NCBI GenBank assembly: GCA_905221605.1
Contig: CAJNDS010002067.1
Span: 352,501 to 416,500 of the forward strand
DNA length: 64,000 nucleotides
Source: Symbiodinium natans
Taxonomy: Eukaryota; Sar; Dinophyceae; Suessiales; Symbiodiniaceae
Direction: 5' to 3'
This document shows positions 9,667 to 19,367 of the stretch, piece by piece. Every line of letters begins with the position of its first letter. Within the stretch, counting starts at the first letter, position 1. Under the pieces are notes generated by a model. The model did no database searches and was not told the origin of the DNA. It saw only the letters and a list, made by a program, of their open reading frames with translations. Position numbers and translations under genes: made by a program.

Positions 9667-10962
9667 TCAGGCACCGCCCGCCTTCTCGGCGTGCTGGTAA
9701 GTCGGGTGATTGCCATGACATCCCTTAACGCGGCAGGCATGGACTCTCTGACACTTCTTGCTGAGACAGCCTTTCTTCCCACTAAAGGCAAAGCAGAGCT
9801 CACGACCATCCGGAGTGTGAGTGGCAAGCTCGTACCACGCGTCGCCCAGCTGGATCTTGCCCTTGTTGCCCTGGCCTTTCCCAGGATCTTTTCCCTGGTT
9901 TTTGTCCTTGCCGCCCTTCGGGCTGCCCTTGCCTCCGCCGTCCTTGGCGCCGCCCTTACGCGGCCGTTTTGCCCATGGTTCATCAGGACGATCGCTGCGT
10001 GCCAAAGCCAAAGCCACTTGGGATGTGAAGTACAGCTCCTTCAGCTCTGTGTTGCGTGTAGCCTCGTGCAAAGTATCTCCCAGCTCCGTGCCCTGACGAT
10101 GCGCCTCCTTGATTGCCCACTTCCTCATCTCATACTCGTACTGAAGCAGAATACCCCATGGTACTGACAGGAAGTGCTTAGCCTGATCCGAGCCCCCAGA
10201 ACCCACTTTCATGGAGTAACACTTGTCCCCCAGAAGGTATTCCACATATCTGTCGAAATGAGATATCTGAAGTGAGCTGAGATAGGGGCGCCCTCGACAC
10301 TTGGACGACAACATGACCCAAGCATGTCCCTCCAGCCTGAGCTTTGTCCGCAACTCTTCTGTGTTCTGTGGCAGCTTGCCTTTCGGCTTCTGCCGGGTAA
10401 CCCGCAACCGGCCTTGATTATCCAAAGAAGTCTGAAGCTGGAGCGTGCTCGCTTCGGAGCGTGAGATGACCTCGTCCAAATAAGATGCCGTGGGCTCGCC
10501 GTTCTCGATCTGTTCCAGCTTGTGTGCCAAGTACTCGGCTGCTGGCTCATCTGCATCCGTCAAGGGAAAGCCTTTCACCCTTTCCAGAGCCGTCTTCATA
10601 GCTGCCCTATCTGATGATGCCAGGGGCCGCTGCGTTCCAAGGACCTTGGCCTCCGCTCTGAGCTTGGCATCTTCGTCCCTGATCAAGCTGGCCGCCTCCC
10701 AAGCAGTGATCATAGCAGCCATCTTGGCACGACCCGGAGCATCATCTGCCCTGATGCCGAAATCCGCTGTCACAGCCGTTCTCACATTGGCCCTGGTATC
10801 AGCGATTGCAGCAAAACGCTTGACGCTCGTGTAATGCTGGGCCACTGCATGCTGCTCACTCAGCTCTACTCCGTGATCCTCAAGCAGGAACTGAAAATCA
10901 GCATCCATATGCGCCCTGATGAATTCTCTTTGCTCCGCCGGTGTGGGCGGGGCTCCGGCCAT
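9667..10962 (-). CDS. DIRS Gag-like protein with Cys/His-rich C-terminus
   Basis: The start was chosen at ATG 10962 (MAGAPPTPAEQ); an upstream in-frame ATG at 11142 would add a low-complexity leader encoded by GGATGAAGCCCC repeats and is less likely. The body is helical and charged, with a middle segment rich in K/R (KRPRKGG, then G/K-rich linkers around residues 350-385). The C-terminus has spaced Cys and His residues (LCFAFSGKKGCLSKKC, HACRVKGCHG, then YQH), resembling CCCH-type zinc fingers that would bind RNA. It stops at TGA 9669-9667, immediately followed by TAA, with the methyltransferase-RT frame continuing in phase. Inferred role: nucleocapsid of the DIRS element. Confidence 0.65.
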   Translation of the reverse strand: MAGAPPTPAEQREFIRAHMDADFQFLLEDHGVELSEQHAVAQHYTSVKRFAAIADTRANVRTAVTADFGIRADDAPGRAKMAAMITAWEAASLIRDEDAKLRAEAKVLGTQRPLASSDRAAMKTALERVKGFPLTDADEPAAEYLAHKLEQIENGEPTASYLDEVISRSEASTLQLQTSLDNQGRLRVTRQKPKGKLPQNTEELRTKLRLEGHAWVMLSSKCRGRPYLSSLQISHFDRYVEYLLGDKCYSMKVGSGGSDQAKHFLSVPWGILLQYEYEMRKWAIKEAHRQGTELGDTLHEATRNTELKELYFTSQVALALARSDRPDEPWAKRPRKGGAKDGGGKGSPKGGKDKNQGKDPGKGQGNKGKIQLGDAWYELATHTPDGRELCFAFSGKKGCLSKKCQRVHACRVKGCHGNHPTYQHAEKAGGA

Positions 10963-11160
10963 GGTAGCTGAAACAAAACTAAAGACTGAAGGCTGACAAC
11001 TGAAGTGGGGATGAAGCCCCAAGAAAGGGGATGAAGCCCCAGCTGACGAACTGAAACAAGTAAGCCAACGCTTACGGCTGAGAAGGAGACAGAAGGAGGG
11101 GGATGAAGCCCCCGACTGAAAGTCAAACCAAAGCACTGACAAATGCCCTAGATCTGATGT
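10963..11160 (-). other. Leader region with GGGATGAAGCCCC motifs
   Basis: Upstream of Gag, three copies of G(G)GGATGAAGCCCC occur at about 11017-11115, each a short imperfect hairpin (GGGG...CCCC). It is probably the untranslated leader of the Gag-RT transcript. Confidence 0.4.
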
Positions 11161-11289
11161 TCACTGATCTGAGCCTTGCTGCCGAACTCAGCATAGACTC
11201 AAGCTGAAGACAGTCGCATATATTGGAAGGACATCTGTGCTGGTCATGACGTTCAGGCTGCATCACGGATTCCGGCCTATGGAGGTCCA

Positions 11290-11610
11290 TCGAGGTCTGT
11301 TCAGAGCCTTGCGAATCTCAAAAAATCCTGCCCCGGTAGAGGTTGGCTTACCGGGGCGCCTCCAAAACCACCACATGCGCCCCCATGACGTTCCCTGTAG
11401 AAGTCCCCAGAGCCCTCTTGAGGGCCTTGGGAATCTCCGAAATCCTGCCCCGGTAGAAAATCCCTTACTGGGGCGCCGCCGAACCGACCACATGCGCCCC
11501 CATGACGTTTTGTGTGGAAGTCCACAGAGCTCTCTTGAGGGCCTTGGGCATCTCCGAAATCCTGCCCCGGTAGAGAATCCCTTACCGGGGCGCCTCCGAA
11601 CTCAACTCTG
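11290..11610. repeat. 117-bp tandem repeat, three copies
   Basis: CCTGCCCCGGTAG recurs at 11327, 11444 and 11561, exactly 117 bp apart. Each copy also holds GGGGCGCC and ACCACATGCGCCCCCATGACG. Plus and minus ORFs here are repeat-encoded. The block lies between the recombinase and Gag genes of the DIRS element and may be an internal regulatory or replication repeat. Confidence 0.85.
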
Positions 11611-11776
11611 CCCCCGAAACACAACACATGTTCATTTGTGCATCACTTGCGCGGACAGTCAAATGCTAGTCAATCCGAGACACAGGCTGCCTGAGGTCCT
11701 TCATGAAGGACCTCCCTGAAGAAGAGCCTCTGCCGATTCATCCTCAACGTCACCCTCCGATTCGGTGGAGGAGGAC

Positions 11777-13999
11777 TCACCTGAGCTGGAGCTGGTTTCT
11801 GTCCGATCTCGGTAACATAGTCGACAAAAGCTGTCTGCGGAATTCTCTGTGACCTTCCAGACGTCCTCCACCTGACGGCAGCTCCAAGGCGACACCCAGC
11901 ACTGATTGCGAATGTGAAGTCTCCTGCCCCGACTTTCGGCTCACGCTGACCCAGAAGGGGGAGGCTTGTCCTTGGGCTCCCTCCTCCTGGCCCTCCGGTA
12001 GAGAAACGTCGGCCTCGGCCTCACCGAATCCGCCGATCATTGGCCAGCGTTGGTTGAGGACCCTCGCCCCATCCACCAGCCTCATAATCATATGCGATTT
12101 CACCACCGGGTCAGGATCACAACCCCTGACGACAAGCCACTGCCGCAGTTCCGCAAAGAGCTCATCCTCGTCATAGCCGGGCTTTCCGCCACACAGTTTG
12201 TCGCACACAAGCTTCTGAACATCCAGGACGATCTGACGACATGTGTGTAAATAGTCAGCACTCTGATGCAAGCCCACATGCCAACGCCCTAGATAGTCTC
12301 GCCTGTCCTTCGGCTCACCAAAGATCGCTGAAACTGTCGGAAGAAAATGACGCATGCTATGCCCACTCCAGAACATGTAGCAGTCACCCGCCAGAAGCCA
12401 AGCGTCCTCCTTAAGCTCCCAGCGCTGACGCCCAAACTTCTTTTCAGGAACCCTCAAGTGTGCCCAAACATTCCTCATGTAACCGGCAATGACTTCGGGA
12501 GCTGCATACCGAAGCCTCGGCTCATCCATAGCTGCCCCAGTCTGCCACACCAGGAAATCACGGTTCAAGTGGCCTAGATCGACCCAGAGCTGACGCCCAA
12601 TTCGAAGCCAGTCCGAGCCAGAAAGGTTGGCATCGCGCCTAACGAAGAACGGAACCTCCGCCACCTTCTTATCGCTCCCTGTAGTCTTCGTCCTCACCAG
12701 GCTGCCCCTCAAACCTGCTGAAAACAATTTTAGCCGCGACATGTCAATGCCCTGCAAGTCTGAAATCCTCATACAGGCCCACACGCACAAGAGGCAGGCC
12801 CACGCCAGGCATCTAGCATACATGGGATTTCGACGATCGCAGACGTACAATTCCAAAGAGATCAACATGGCGACTGTCAAAGGTGGCGCCTGCTTTTGTC
12901 CCGAAGGAGCCGAGGCAACGTAGCTCTTCGATGCTGCCAGAACCAGTCTATCCTTGCAGAGCTGATTTGAAACTGATACCTGACCCGCATCCTCAAGCAC
13001 TGACAGGGCAGCCAGAAAATCATTGATGCAACTCTTGGCGCCCACTTCCTGTTCTAGAAAGATCATATAACCCACAACGTCCAAATTACTGGTCGGGAAA
13101 GCTGTACCTTTGAAGGAGAGAAACCAATCCCTAGCCTTCCTCCAGCATCTGGCCCTGTTCCTCAGCGTCTTGGAGCGCCTTGCTCCAAAAGCCCGCAATG
13201 CAATCTCACGCCTTTGAGACTCATCTGCCACCGGTAGCTGACTGAAGGGTAACTGGGCCTCTACCATATATCCCAGCAGAATATTTCCCCAAAATTGCTT
13301 ACTCTTTTGCTCTATCTCAGCTAACGTCCCTGATCCTGCAGTAAGCCACCTGCGCTGAGAGCGTCGTACCACCTTCTTCAAGACCACATGGTGACTGGAA
13401 ACAGCGTCATAGACCTCGGCGGCAGACACGGGTGGAGCCATGTAAGCCTCCACTCTCCTGCATTTGGAGAGCAAGCGTGCCTGCACCCGTTGCAAGAGAT
13501 CTTGATTACGCCCTATCCAGCGCCAGAGTAAACGTCCCTGCTGCTCGTAAAAGATCTCAGGTTCTCCAGACACCAACTGACGAAAGACTGTAATTGCATC
13601 AGCCTCATCAAGTACAGAGACTGCCAAATGCCATGGTGTCAAGAAAGTTGCTCTGAGCTCACTGTGGGCTTCAATTCCTTCTCCCAGCAGGCTGTTCCAT
13701 AGGCGCTCATCCTCCATTACGCGGAGTGGTCCCCCTTTCAAATGGGGGACGTCCCTATGATCTAAAATTTTGAAGGGGTCTACCCTCCTTGATGTTGAGC
13801 GGAGCGCTGTTAGTGAGAGGCCTTCCCAAAGGATAGGCCCACTAAAATCAAAAGACTGAAAAGAAAACTCCAAAGTAAAATCAAGACGAAAACAGACCTC
13901 CCAAGGAAAACTCCTACCAAGCAAAATCACTGAAGCAAAACATGCATGCTCATGCAACTGACATGTCTGACATGACTGAAGCAAAACTGAAAACGGCAT
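11777..13999 (-). CDS. Tyrosine recombinase of the DIRS-like element
   Basis: A 740-residue ORF from ATG 13999. The catalytic domain lies in the C-terminal half and shows the tyrosine-recombinase set: CMRISDLQG (first Arg, about residue 410), GHSMRHFLPT (His-x-x-Arg, about 549-552), LGRWHVG (Trp/His, about 572) and SADYLHT (nucleophilic Tyr, about 581). The N-terminal 400 residues are helical with no domain I recognise; they probably include the core-binding part (LAALSVLEDAG, KDRLVLAASK). The last 100 residues are Gln/Ser/Gly-rich. It would integrate a circular cDNA of the element. The start could also be internal, since the first 60 residues are Phe/Ser/Leu-rich. Confidence 0.85.
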   Translation of the reverse strand: MPFSVLLQSCQTCQLHEHACFASVILLGRSFPWEVCFRLDFTLEFSFQSFDFSGPILWEGLSLTALRSTSRRVDPFKILDHRDVPHLKGGPLRVMEDERLWNSLLGEGIEAHSELRATFLTPWHLAVSVLDEADAITVFRQLVSGEPEIFYEQQGRLLWRWIGRNQDLLQRVQARLLSKCRRVEAYMAPPVSAAEVYDAVSSHHVVLKKVVRRSQRRWLTAGSGTLAEIEQKSKQFWGNILLGYMVEAQLPFSQLPVADESQRREIALRAFGARRSKTLRNRARCWRKARDWFLSFKGTAFPTSNLDVVGYMIFLEQEVGAKSCINDFLAALSVLEDAGQVSVSNQLCKDRLVLAASKSYVASAPSGQKQAPPLTVAMLISLELYVCDRRNPMYARCLAWACLLCVWACMRISDLQGIDMSRLKLFSAGLRGSLVRTKTTGSDKKVAEVPFFVRRDANLSGSDWLRIGRQLWVDLGHLNRDFLVWQTGAAMDEPRLRYAAPEVIAGYMRNVWAHLRVPEKKFGRQRWELKEDAWLLAGDCYMFWSGHSMRHFLPTVSAIFGEPKDRRDYLGRWHVGLHQSADYLHTCRQIVLDVQKLVCDKLCGGKPGYDEDELFAELRQWLVVRGCDPDPVVKSHMIMRLVDGARVLNQRWPMIGGFGEAEADVSLPEGQEEGAQGQASPFWVSVSRKSGQETSHSQSVLGVALELPSGGGRLEGHREFRRQLLSTMLPRSDRNQLQLR

Positions 14000-14040
14000 A
14001 GCCTCCCAAACAGTGCAGAACCCCCCGAGGCCTGAGGGCC

Positions 14041-14062
14041 CGAACCCCCCCCCCCCCCCCCC
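14041..14062. other. Poly-C junction between DIRS and copia elements
   Basis: An 18-base run of C marks the point where copia RNase H coding sequence stops and the DIRS sequence begins. It could be a true insertion scar or an assembly weak point. Confidence 0.5.
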
Positions 14063-15918
14063 GAATGCCTACGGGAACAATCCGCTTGGTACGCTTCGCT
14101 CCCCAAGCCAGTCATTCCGACCAAAGCGGCAATTATAGGGGTGCACGACTGAATCATCGTTGCTCCCTCTATGGACGCATGTAATTCAGCTTCAGCAGTA
14201 CTTAAAGCCACCGTTGATTGTCTCTGCGTTGCCCACATCACTGGACAATCACCCCACACCACCACCGCTCCTGAGTGGCTCTTTTCATTTTCTCCGGCGG
14301 CAAAGCTAGCATCCGCGTAGGACTCCACCACCTTGACGCCTCGTCCATAACGCAACACCTCATTTCTTTCTTTTTCGCATGTTGCGATTGCTCCGAACGT
14401 CAAGCCTAACGTTGGAGTTGCAGCAAGGTACCGAAATACCTCCTCAGCCTTTTTAACCACAAATCGCGGCCTTCGGGATGTCCACAAAGACAACTGGCTT
14501 GTACAAAAAGCCAAATCAGGTCGAGTTTTGATTGCCACCCAGAGGAACTCCCCTACGGCACCTTGAGCCGCTCGCAAGGAAGGAATATCTACCTCCTCTT
14601 CTTCACCTGGAGTTTCCTTCACCATTGGCAGGTTACTACCTTTTCCAGTTTCATCAATCTGATACCCTCTTCGGTTCAGCAACTCTCTCACGAAGTCCTC
14701 CTGGTTGAGAAAGAAGCTGCCATTTCGATACCAGATTTGGACACCCAAAAACTTCAGGAATCCATCACCACAGCCTGGACCACAGAACTCGGGTTCAGAA
14801 GTTTTCCACTCCTTCCTGATCTGTTCCAAGGCTTCCCGGAGCACTGTCATAGTCCCAGCCATCAAAAAATCATCCACGTAAAGACCCATTGTCCCTACCA
14901 ACTTGCTTGCACCTTCCGGCTTCTCTTGTGCCATAATAAGGAACAGACTTGGGTCTGCATTGGACCTCTGAAAGCTCATTGCTTGTCCATCCTTTGACAC
15001 CCAAGACATGCCTTGAAGACGTTGGTCTCGCCACTCCACCCATGCTGCAGGACTTTCGGCCAAACCGTACAAGGCTTTCCTCACAATCCACCGCTCCTCC
15101 TTTGTGCAAAGACCCAATTTCACCGCCGCCCTTGGGGGCTGCACCACCACTAGACGCCCTTCTCTTTGCGCCCTATTCATCGGCGCCGTCAGAAAAGCTT
15201 TGGAAATGTCTAAGCCAGCGATGATCCACATCATATATGCGGCGTGCCTCACTCGACACCTGAATGTAGTTGAATCTAAACCAGGAGCGTACAGCGAGTG
15301 ACGACTGAGGGACCTCGGCCCTTCATATTCTGTAGCTGCCGTTGACGAAATAAAGTTTCCACATGCACAGATACGGGCACGTCGCCTCCCTGTCCCTTGC
15401 TTCCGGGTAAACACCACCAGACTGGGAACGTACTCAATCACCGGTGCATTAGGCTCTTCCGCCAATTTGTCCAGCTTTTCTTGAGTTGTTGGTTCCACCA
15501 CCTCCAACTCTTTCACCAAAGACGTCACCTCGTCCGACAATGATTCCCTCCACTTTTCCAGCTCTTGCATGGCTTCTTGTGTAGGGATTGTTTTTGTTTG
15601 CAGGAACTCAACCTCCTCTGCTGCCTCAAGCGCGGTATTTTCTTGTACCATTTGCTGGACTTGAGCTGCTTTGACCAAAAACTTCGAGAGCTGTTCCTCA
15701 GCCCTTTTTGCTTTAACCAGCCATTCTCTAGTCTCTGATCCTTTTTCCCCATTCGACTCATTGGCCGATCCATGGAACTCGTCCAAAACGCAACATTCCT
15801 GTTCAGCAATTAGGCGTCGAATACTCAAATGCTCCTCTAGAGCCCATTGATGCGCTTCGAACACAGCGTAGTCGACTTCCTCTGCAAGGTCGTCCAGCGA
15901 GGTCTCTTTCAACGTCAT
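14063..15918 (-). CDS. Copia reverse transcriptase and RNase H, 3' truncated
   Basis: Starts at ATG 15918. The first 190 residues are acidic and predicted to form coiled coils (runs of E/K/L/Q). RT spans about 195-430: GLDISKAFLTAPM (first catalytic Asp), KALYGLAESPAAWVEW, and GLYVDDFLMAGT (YVDD). The connection follows (FLGVQIWY, KTRPDLAFC). RNase H shows ESYADASFAAGE and STVALSTAEAELHA, then is lost into the poly-C tract at 14062; the last 60 or so codons of the open frame belong to the neighbouring element. The enzyme would copy element RNA into cDNA. As it stands it lacks the RNase H end. Confidence 0.85.
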
Positions 15919-16379
15919 TTTTAACCATTTCCTTTTTTATCGCTTGTACCAAATTGGTTTGAACCCAAAATCTCAAGCCAGACACACAGACTCCCTGAAG
16001 CATGAACCGTGACACCCCAGGTCACCATCCCTTTCTTTTTATCAATGGGCGGATCAAGATGCACAATCACGTGCCAGTGTACACGCTGGTTGCGCACACT
16101 CAAAATTTTGCGCACTGCGATGGAGCCAGTGCTGCACACATGAAGAGCTCAAGCAAACTTCGCAACATGCAGTAAAGAATACAATCAACATGCCAAGTTG
16201 TTTGCTGCACATGACGCCATGCAAAGTATAAAATAACTTTTGGCTTCAAACCAAGAACAACGGCCCGCCGTTTTTCTTGAGGCAATTCGGAAGCAAGCGA
16301 TAAAACACGATTCGCTCGCGAACAGTAAGCTTCACCTTCTTCAGCTTGTGGTTCCGGAAGAGGAAACTTGCATTGGAGA
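15919..16379 (-). other. Spacer between dioxygenase-like module and RT
   Basis: It begins with the last part of the dioxygenase-associated region (LSYKDRCYLL, then FPLPEPQ) and continues as sequence without a clear domain. Stops occur in every frame. It is probably decayed polyprotein linker. Confidence 0.4.
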
Positions 16380-16985
16380 AGATAGCACCTATCCTTGTAG
16401 CTCAAACGCTCCATAAAAACAGGTGTGTACCCTGTCAAGGATACCCTGTTTCCTTTTCAAGGCATAGGACCATGCAGTTTTCTCGGAAAGAACGACATGA
16501 AGTTCCAGTGGATATCGGCCAATTTTCCAGGCAAGACTTTCTTCCCATAGGATTGCTCCACCACTTCAGCTCCTTCCTCTAAAGCCTTTTCGTCCTCAAC
16601 CCACAGCTGACCATCTTTATAGTCACCAAAGCCACACACATAATTGCAGCAATGCTTTTCATTGTGACTATCCCTATGCAATGATACCGGAGCATTGCAC
16701 GAGATCTGAAGAGCAGAAATTTGGCTTCAGGATTGTGGTGCCTCACGAATGATGCCAGATAACGACATAGCCATGGCCTTCGATGAGTCTCTTTTGTAAT
16801 ACCACACACTCCGCCATGAGTATAGTGGCCCAACACCAGAGCTCGCGTACTTGTGCACCAATTGTTGATACCACCTCTTCGATTCACCCTCTTTGGGTAT
16901 ACAATCCCTTCCAAAAGCTCCTCACAGTCCACGTAATCATACATAGACCTTTCATACATTGACTTGGCTTTTTGCTCTTCTTTTT
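16380..16985 (-). pseudogene. 2-oxoglutarate/Fe(II) dioxygenase-like module inside copia polyprotein
   Basis: Reading the minus strand: NNWCTSTRALVLGHYTHGG, then ITKETHRRPWLCRYLASF, then after a one-base frameshift near 16720 (in a TTT-rich stretch) a segment with HRD-SHN. The HRD codons lie at 16678-16670 and supply the His-x-Asp iron ligands. FGDYKDGQLWVE follows. A distal His occurs in FFPRKLHGP (16474-16472) and an Arg in GNRVSLTGYTP (16447-16445); these match the third iron ligand and the 2-oxoglutarate-binding Arg of the superfamily. A TGA at 16459-16457 replaces what is probably a Trp codon. The layout recalls TET/JBP-type enzymes; the exact family is unproven. It is inactive as it stands. 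Confidence 0.6.
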
Positions 16986-17778
16986 CCAACTGAGTTCCAT
17001 CCTCGGCAGTCTCACTTTTGCAGACCAAATAAGCATTTTCATGAGGAGAACAGCAAGTCGGCCAATACTCATCACCAGGAACATTGTCCTCAACATCTGC
17101 ATTTTCTTCCAGCTCCCCCAGACCCTGCATGTCATCCTCGAAAATTTCTAAGGGCGGACTCTCCCCCCGCTTGCGAAGCAAGCGCAAGGAGCCCACATGA
17201 CCACGCAGTGAAGAGGCCGGGCTTTTTGCCACCAACCGATGGCGAACTGGAGGATCGCGAGGCGGAGGTAAAGGAGGACCTTCCTCATCAGCGAACCGAA
17301 GCGCCGGTTTTTTCCCCTTGAGACGATGCTCTGGAGGAGAAGGCTCCTGTTCTTCTACCACCCCTTCCAGCTCCAATTCAGGCGGTTCCTTTATATTGGA
17401 AAAAATCGTAGTGCAGGGAAATAACACCAGTTCATCCGGATCCTTTGCAGTCCCTTGAGCTTCCACCCAATAACCACCAGGTAGGTCATCGCGTGGACCT
17501 AAAAGAAGCGCAGGCTGCGTACGATCGACCCATTGCCGACCTTTCTTTGTTCCATCCGGACCCAGCAACTCCCATGGACGACGTTTAACTTGAATCTGAG
17601 CACCAAAGGGAAGCAATGCTTTAGGGTTCAACCCCAACTCCCTTTCAGCTTTCTGCCACCGTAACATTGACCAATGGCGAGCAGCCAGCGCCCAGTACGC
17701 CGGCCCGAGTCGCGCTTCCTTTAAGAGCGACCTCACACCACGTTTGAATAAACCCACACATGCTTCAGCGCGCCTCAT
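16986..17778 (-). CDS. Copia integrase C-terminal region and linker
   Basis: From about 17778 the frame reads AEACVGLFKRGVRSLLKEA, GPAYWALAARHWSMLRW and PFGAQIQVKRR. This matches the end of a retroviral-type integrase core plus the small C-terminal domain found in copia polyproteins. A long acidic and proline-rich linker follows (PPELELEGVVEEQEP, PPLPPPRDPPVRHR, then ESPPLEIFEDD) and leads into the dioxygenase-like module in the same frame. The catalytic Asp residues of the integrase are not present; the upstream sequence is unrelated, so the element is broken there. Confidence 0.6.
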
Positions 17779-18241
17779 TCATTTGCAACTGTGAGAGCAT
17801 TGACGTTCGACGTAACATGTCAAGTATAACATCCTTGGCGGTCTCGCGATAGATTTCACATAGACCGCCATTCTTGCGGCCACCAAAACTCGTACTCACA
17901 TCTTGCTCTTGCACGTGCTCCATCTTCATGTATGTATGGAGATGGCCTTCTATGTCTTGCGCACGACCGGATGACGAAGTCAAGAATAAGAACGGCATGC
18001 CGACGCATTGAAGATCACCCTGCAACATTATGCTCCTGTATCGCTCTAGACAACGTACTAGTGGGATCCTGGTAGTGTCCGACTTGCGCAACTCGAAGGA
18101 GCTCTTTCCAACCTTAAAGATCATCTCTCCGGTAGCCTTGCGGAAAGGGATAACATGAACCATGCCAACTGCTGCGGGATTCGTTGTCTTGGAGTAATGC
18201 GCAGCGAACTCATTCATCGCAAATTCCAGGCGCTTTAGCAT
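17765..18241 (-). CDS. Hypothetical protein next to the copia element
   Basis: A 158-residue ORF (ATG 18241) ending where the integrase fragment begins, overlapping it by a few bases in another frame. Features seen: a basic, helical N-terminus, a stretch with CLERYRSIMLQGDLQC, and a C-terminal helix (TAKDVILDMLRR). I do not recognise it. It may be the remains of Gag or an inserted gene. Confidence 0.3.
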   Translation of the reverse strand: MLKRLEFAMNEFAAHYSKTTNPAAVGMVHVIPFRKATGEMIFKVGKSSFELRKSDTTRIPLVRCLERYRSIMLQGDLQCVGMPFLFLTSSSGRAQDIEGHLHTYMKMEHVQEQDVSTSFGGRKNGGLCEIYRETAKDVILDMLRRTSMLSQLQMNEAR

Positions 18242-18373
18242 CTTGAAGATGGCTTCCTAGCACATCGATGTCGATTTGCGCGTCTTCACCCGCAAGCTCA
18301 TAGACCTGACAGCGGATAACTTAGGATGTTAGGCAATGGATAATTTTGGGTTTTGATCTTCAACAAACGTGAC

Positions 18374-18949
18374 TCAAATTGTACACCGCGTCACGCGATC
18401 GAGTGATTTCTGCATTGATAGGATTGGCCAAAGTTCATGCTGCTCAGGCCAAATAGACTTCAAGTAGACTCCAAGAGAACCACAATCATCTGCCGCACCG
18501 GTATAATCTGACCGCGCTTGCGTGTACTTCTCCTGAACGGTCTGCGGAGATGTCTGTTGCCGCAAGCTATTCTTGTAAACCACCATGAGAAGCAAATAAA
18601 GCCAAGCAAACGTGCTGTTCTCATTGATTTCGATTGCCATCGTGTCCGGTTTCTCTTCCACGCCTTGGCATGCCTTCAACGCAGAGACGCAGGAAGCAGC
18701 AAGATTTGCCGTTTCAACTCTGGCATCCATGCTCTTGCCCGCAAGCACAACCTCATCCAAGTCGCACTGCGCTTGGGTTTCTGCGACCCGCGCAAGGCGG
18801 CGAAGAGGAGACACTATGCTGTTGGAGTCTGAGGACAGCTGGTTCACTCTGGGTGGGCTCGTTGGCTCCGTAAGGTCTGTCATCTTCGACTCGTCTTCCT
18901 CAGCTAGCCGTGGCGGCACAAACGGCTTGTGTCCACTCGAAGGCAGCAT
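18374..18949 (-). CDS. Hypothetical protein
   Basis: A 191-residue ORF (ATG 18949) with an acidic, proline-containing N-terminus (LAEEDESKMTDLTEPTSPP), a helical centre and one hydrophobic patch (FAWLYLLLMVVY, about residue 115). No family recognised. It lies just before the 17765-18241 ORF on the same strand; the two could be exons or fragments of one gene. Confidence 0.3.
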   Translation of the reverse strand: MLPSSGHKPFVPPRLAEEDESKMTDLTEPTSPPRVNQLSSDSNSIVSPLRRLARVAETQAQCDLDEVVLAGKSMDARVETANLAASCVSALKACQGVEEKPDTMAIEINENSTFAWLYLLLMVVYKNSLRQQTSPQTVQEKYTQARSDYTGAADDCGSLGVYLKSIWPEQHELWPILSMQKSLDRVTRCTI

Positions 18950-19367
18950 GGAATCAAGAGAAAGGTACTTCCTTACTCACAAGACAGTCATGTCGGACGC
19001 CGTTCAATACAAGAACAAGATGTGGTAGTCCTTTGTCTACTGTCTTACTAGAAGTGGCTCCCTGTCCGATTTGAAAGCCGTGTCAAGAGATTGCTGCTGC
19101 CTGTTGTTGCTGCCTGCTCATGCTTCGAGGGAGCGAGCGCGGGACAGGCACTCTAGCCAAAAACAAAGCAAGCACAAAATTTATTCAAAAAAAAACATGC
19201 CAAAATCACGCACAAAAAAAAGTCAGTATCATGCGAAAAATCAAGCAAAAACATGCAACACATGGGGCGGCGGGCTCCCCAAAAAAAAACGGAATCAGCA
19301 AAGGGGGGCCCGCCGCCCTGGAACGGCGGGCCCCTGGAGGTAGGGCGCTAACGATTACAGACTACAT
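18950..19367. other. Non-coding, A-rich then GC-rich stretch
   Basis: Contains several runs of 8-9 A (19190-19290) and a perfect 10-bp stem GGGCCCGCCG/CGGCGGGCCC with an 8-base loop at 19306-19333. No gene is seen. The hairpin precedes fibre gene B. Confidence 0.5.
19306..19333. other. Strong GC hairpin upstream of fibre gene B
   Basis: A 10-bp perfect inverted repeat, GGGCCCGCCG and CGGCGGGCCC, around CCCTGGAA. Function unknown. Confidence 0.5.

Larger units (their letters stand above)
6800..14040 (-). mobile_element. DIRS-like tyrosine-recombinase retroelement, 3' truncated
   Basis: Three minus-strand genes form one element in the order tyrosine recombinase (13999-11777), Gag-like (10962-9667) and methyltransferase-RT-RNase H (9657-6811). 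A tyrosine recombinase together with this RT type and a methyltransferase is the DIRS signature; a DDE integrase and YVDD-type copia RT are absent. The RNase H end is cut at about 6800 by the AT-rich repeat. The other end meets a copia element at a run of C residues at 14045-14062. The 117-bp repeats at 11.3 kb lie between the recombinase and Gag genes. Terminal split or inverted repeats expected for DIRS were not identified. Confidence 0.78.
14063..18950 (-). mobile_element. Decayed Ty1/copia-type retrotransposon (left copy)
   Basis: On the minus strand the order is: unknown ORFs (18949-17765), integrase C-terminal part (from 17778), dioxygenase-like module (about 16960-16380), spacer, then RT and RNase H (15918-14063). 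RT with YVDD and RNase H with STAEAE place it in copia. Gag, protease, the integrase core and LTRs are not seen. RNase H is cut off by the DIRS element. Confidence 0.75.

Noticed and set aside
11290-11610. CRISPR-like direct repeats
   Set aside because: The 117-bp units are continuous tandem repeats with no separate spacers, in a eukaryotic retroelement.
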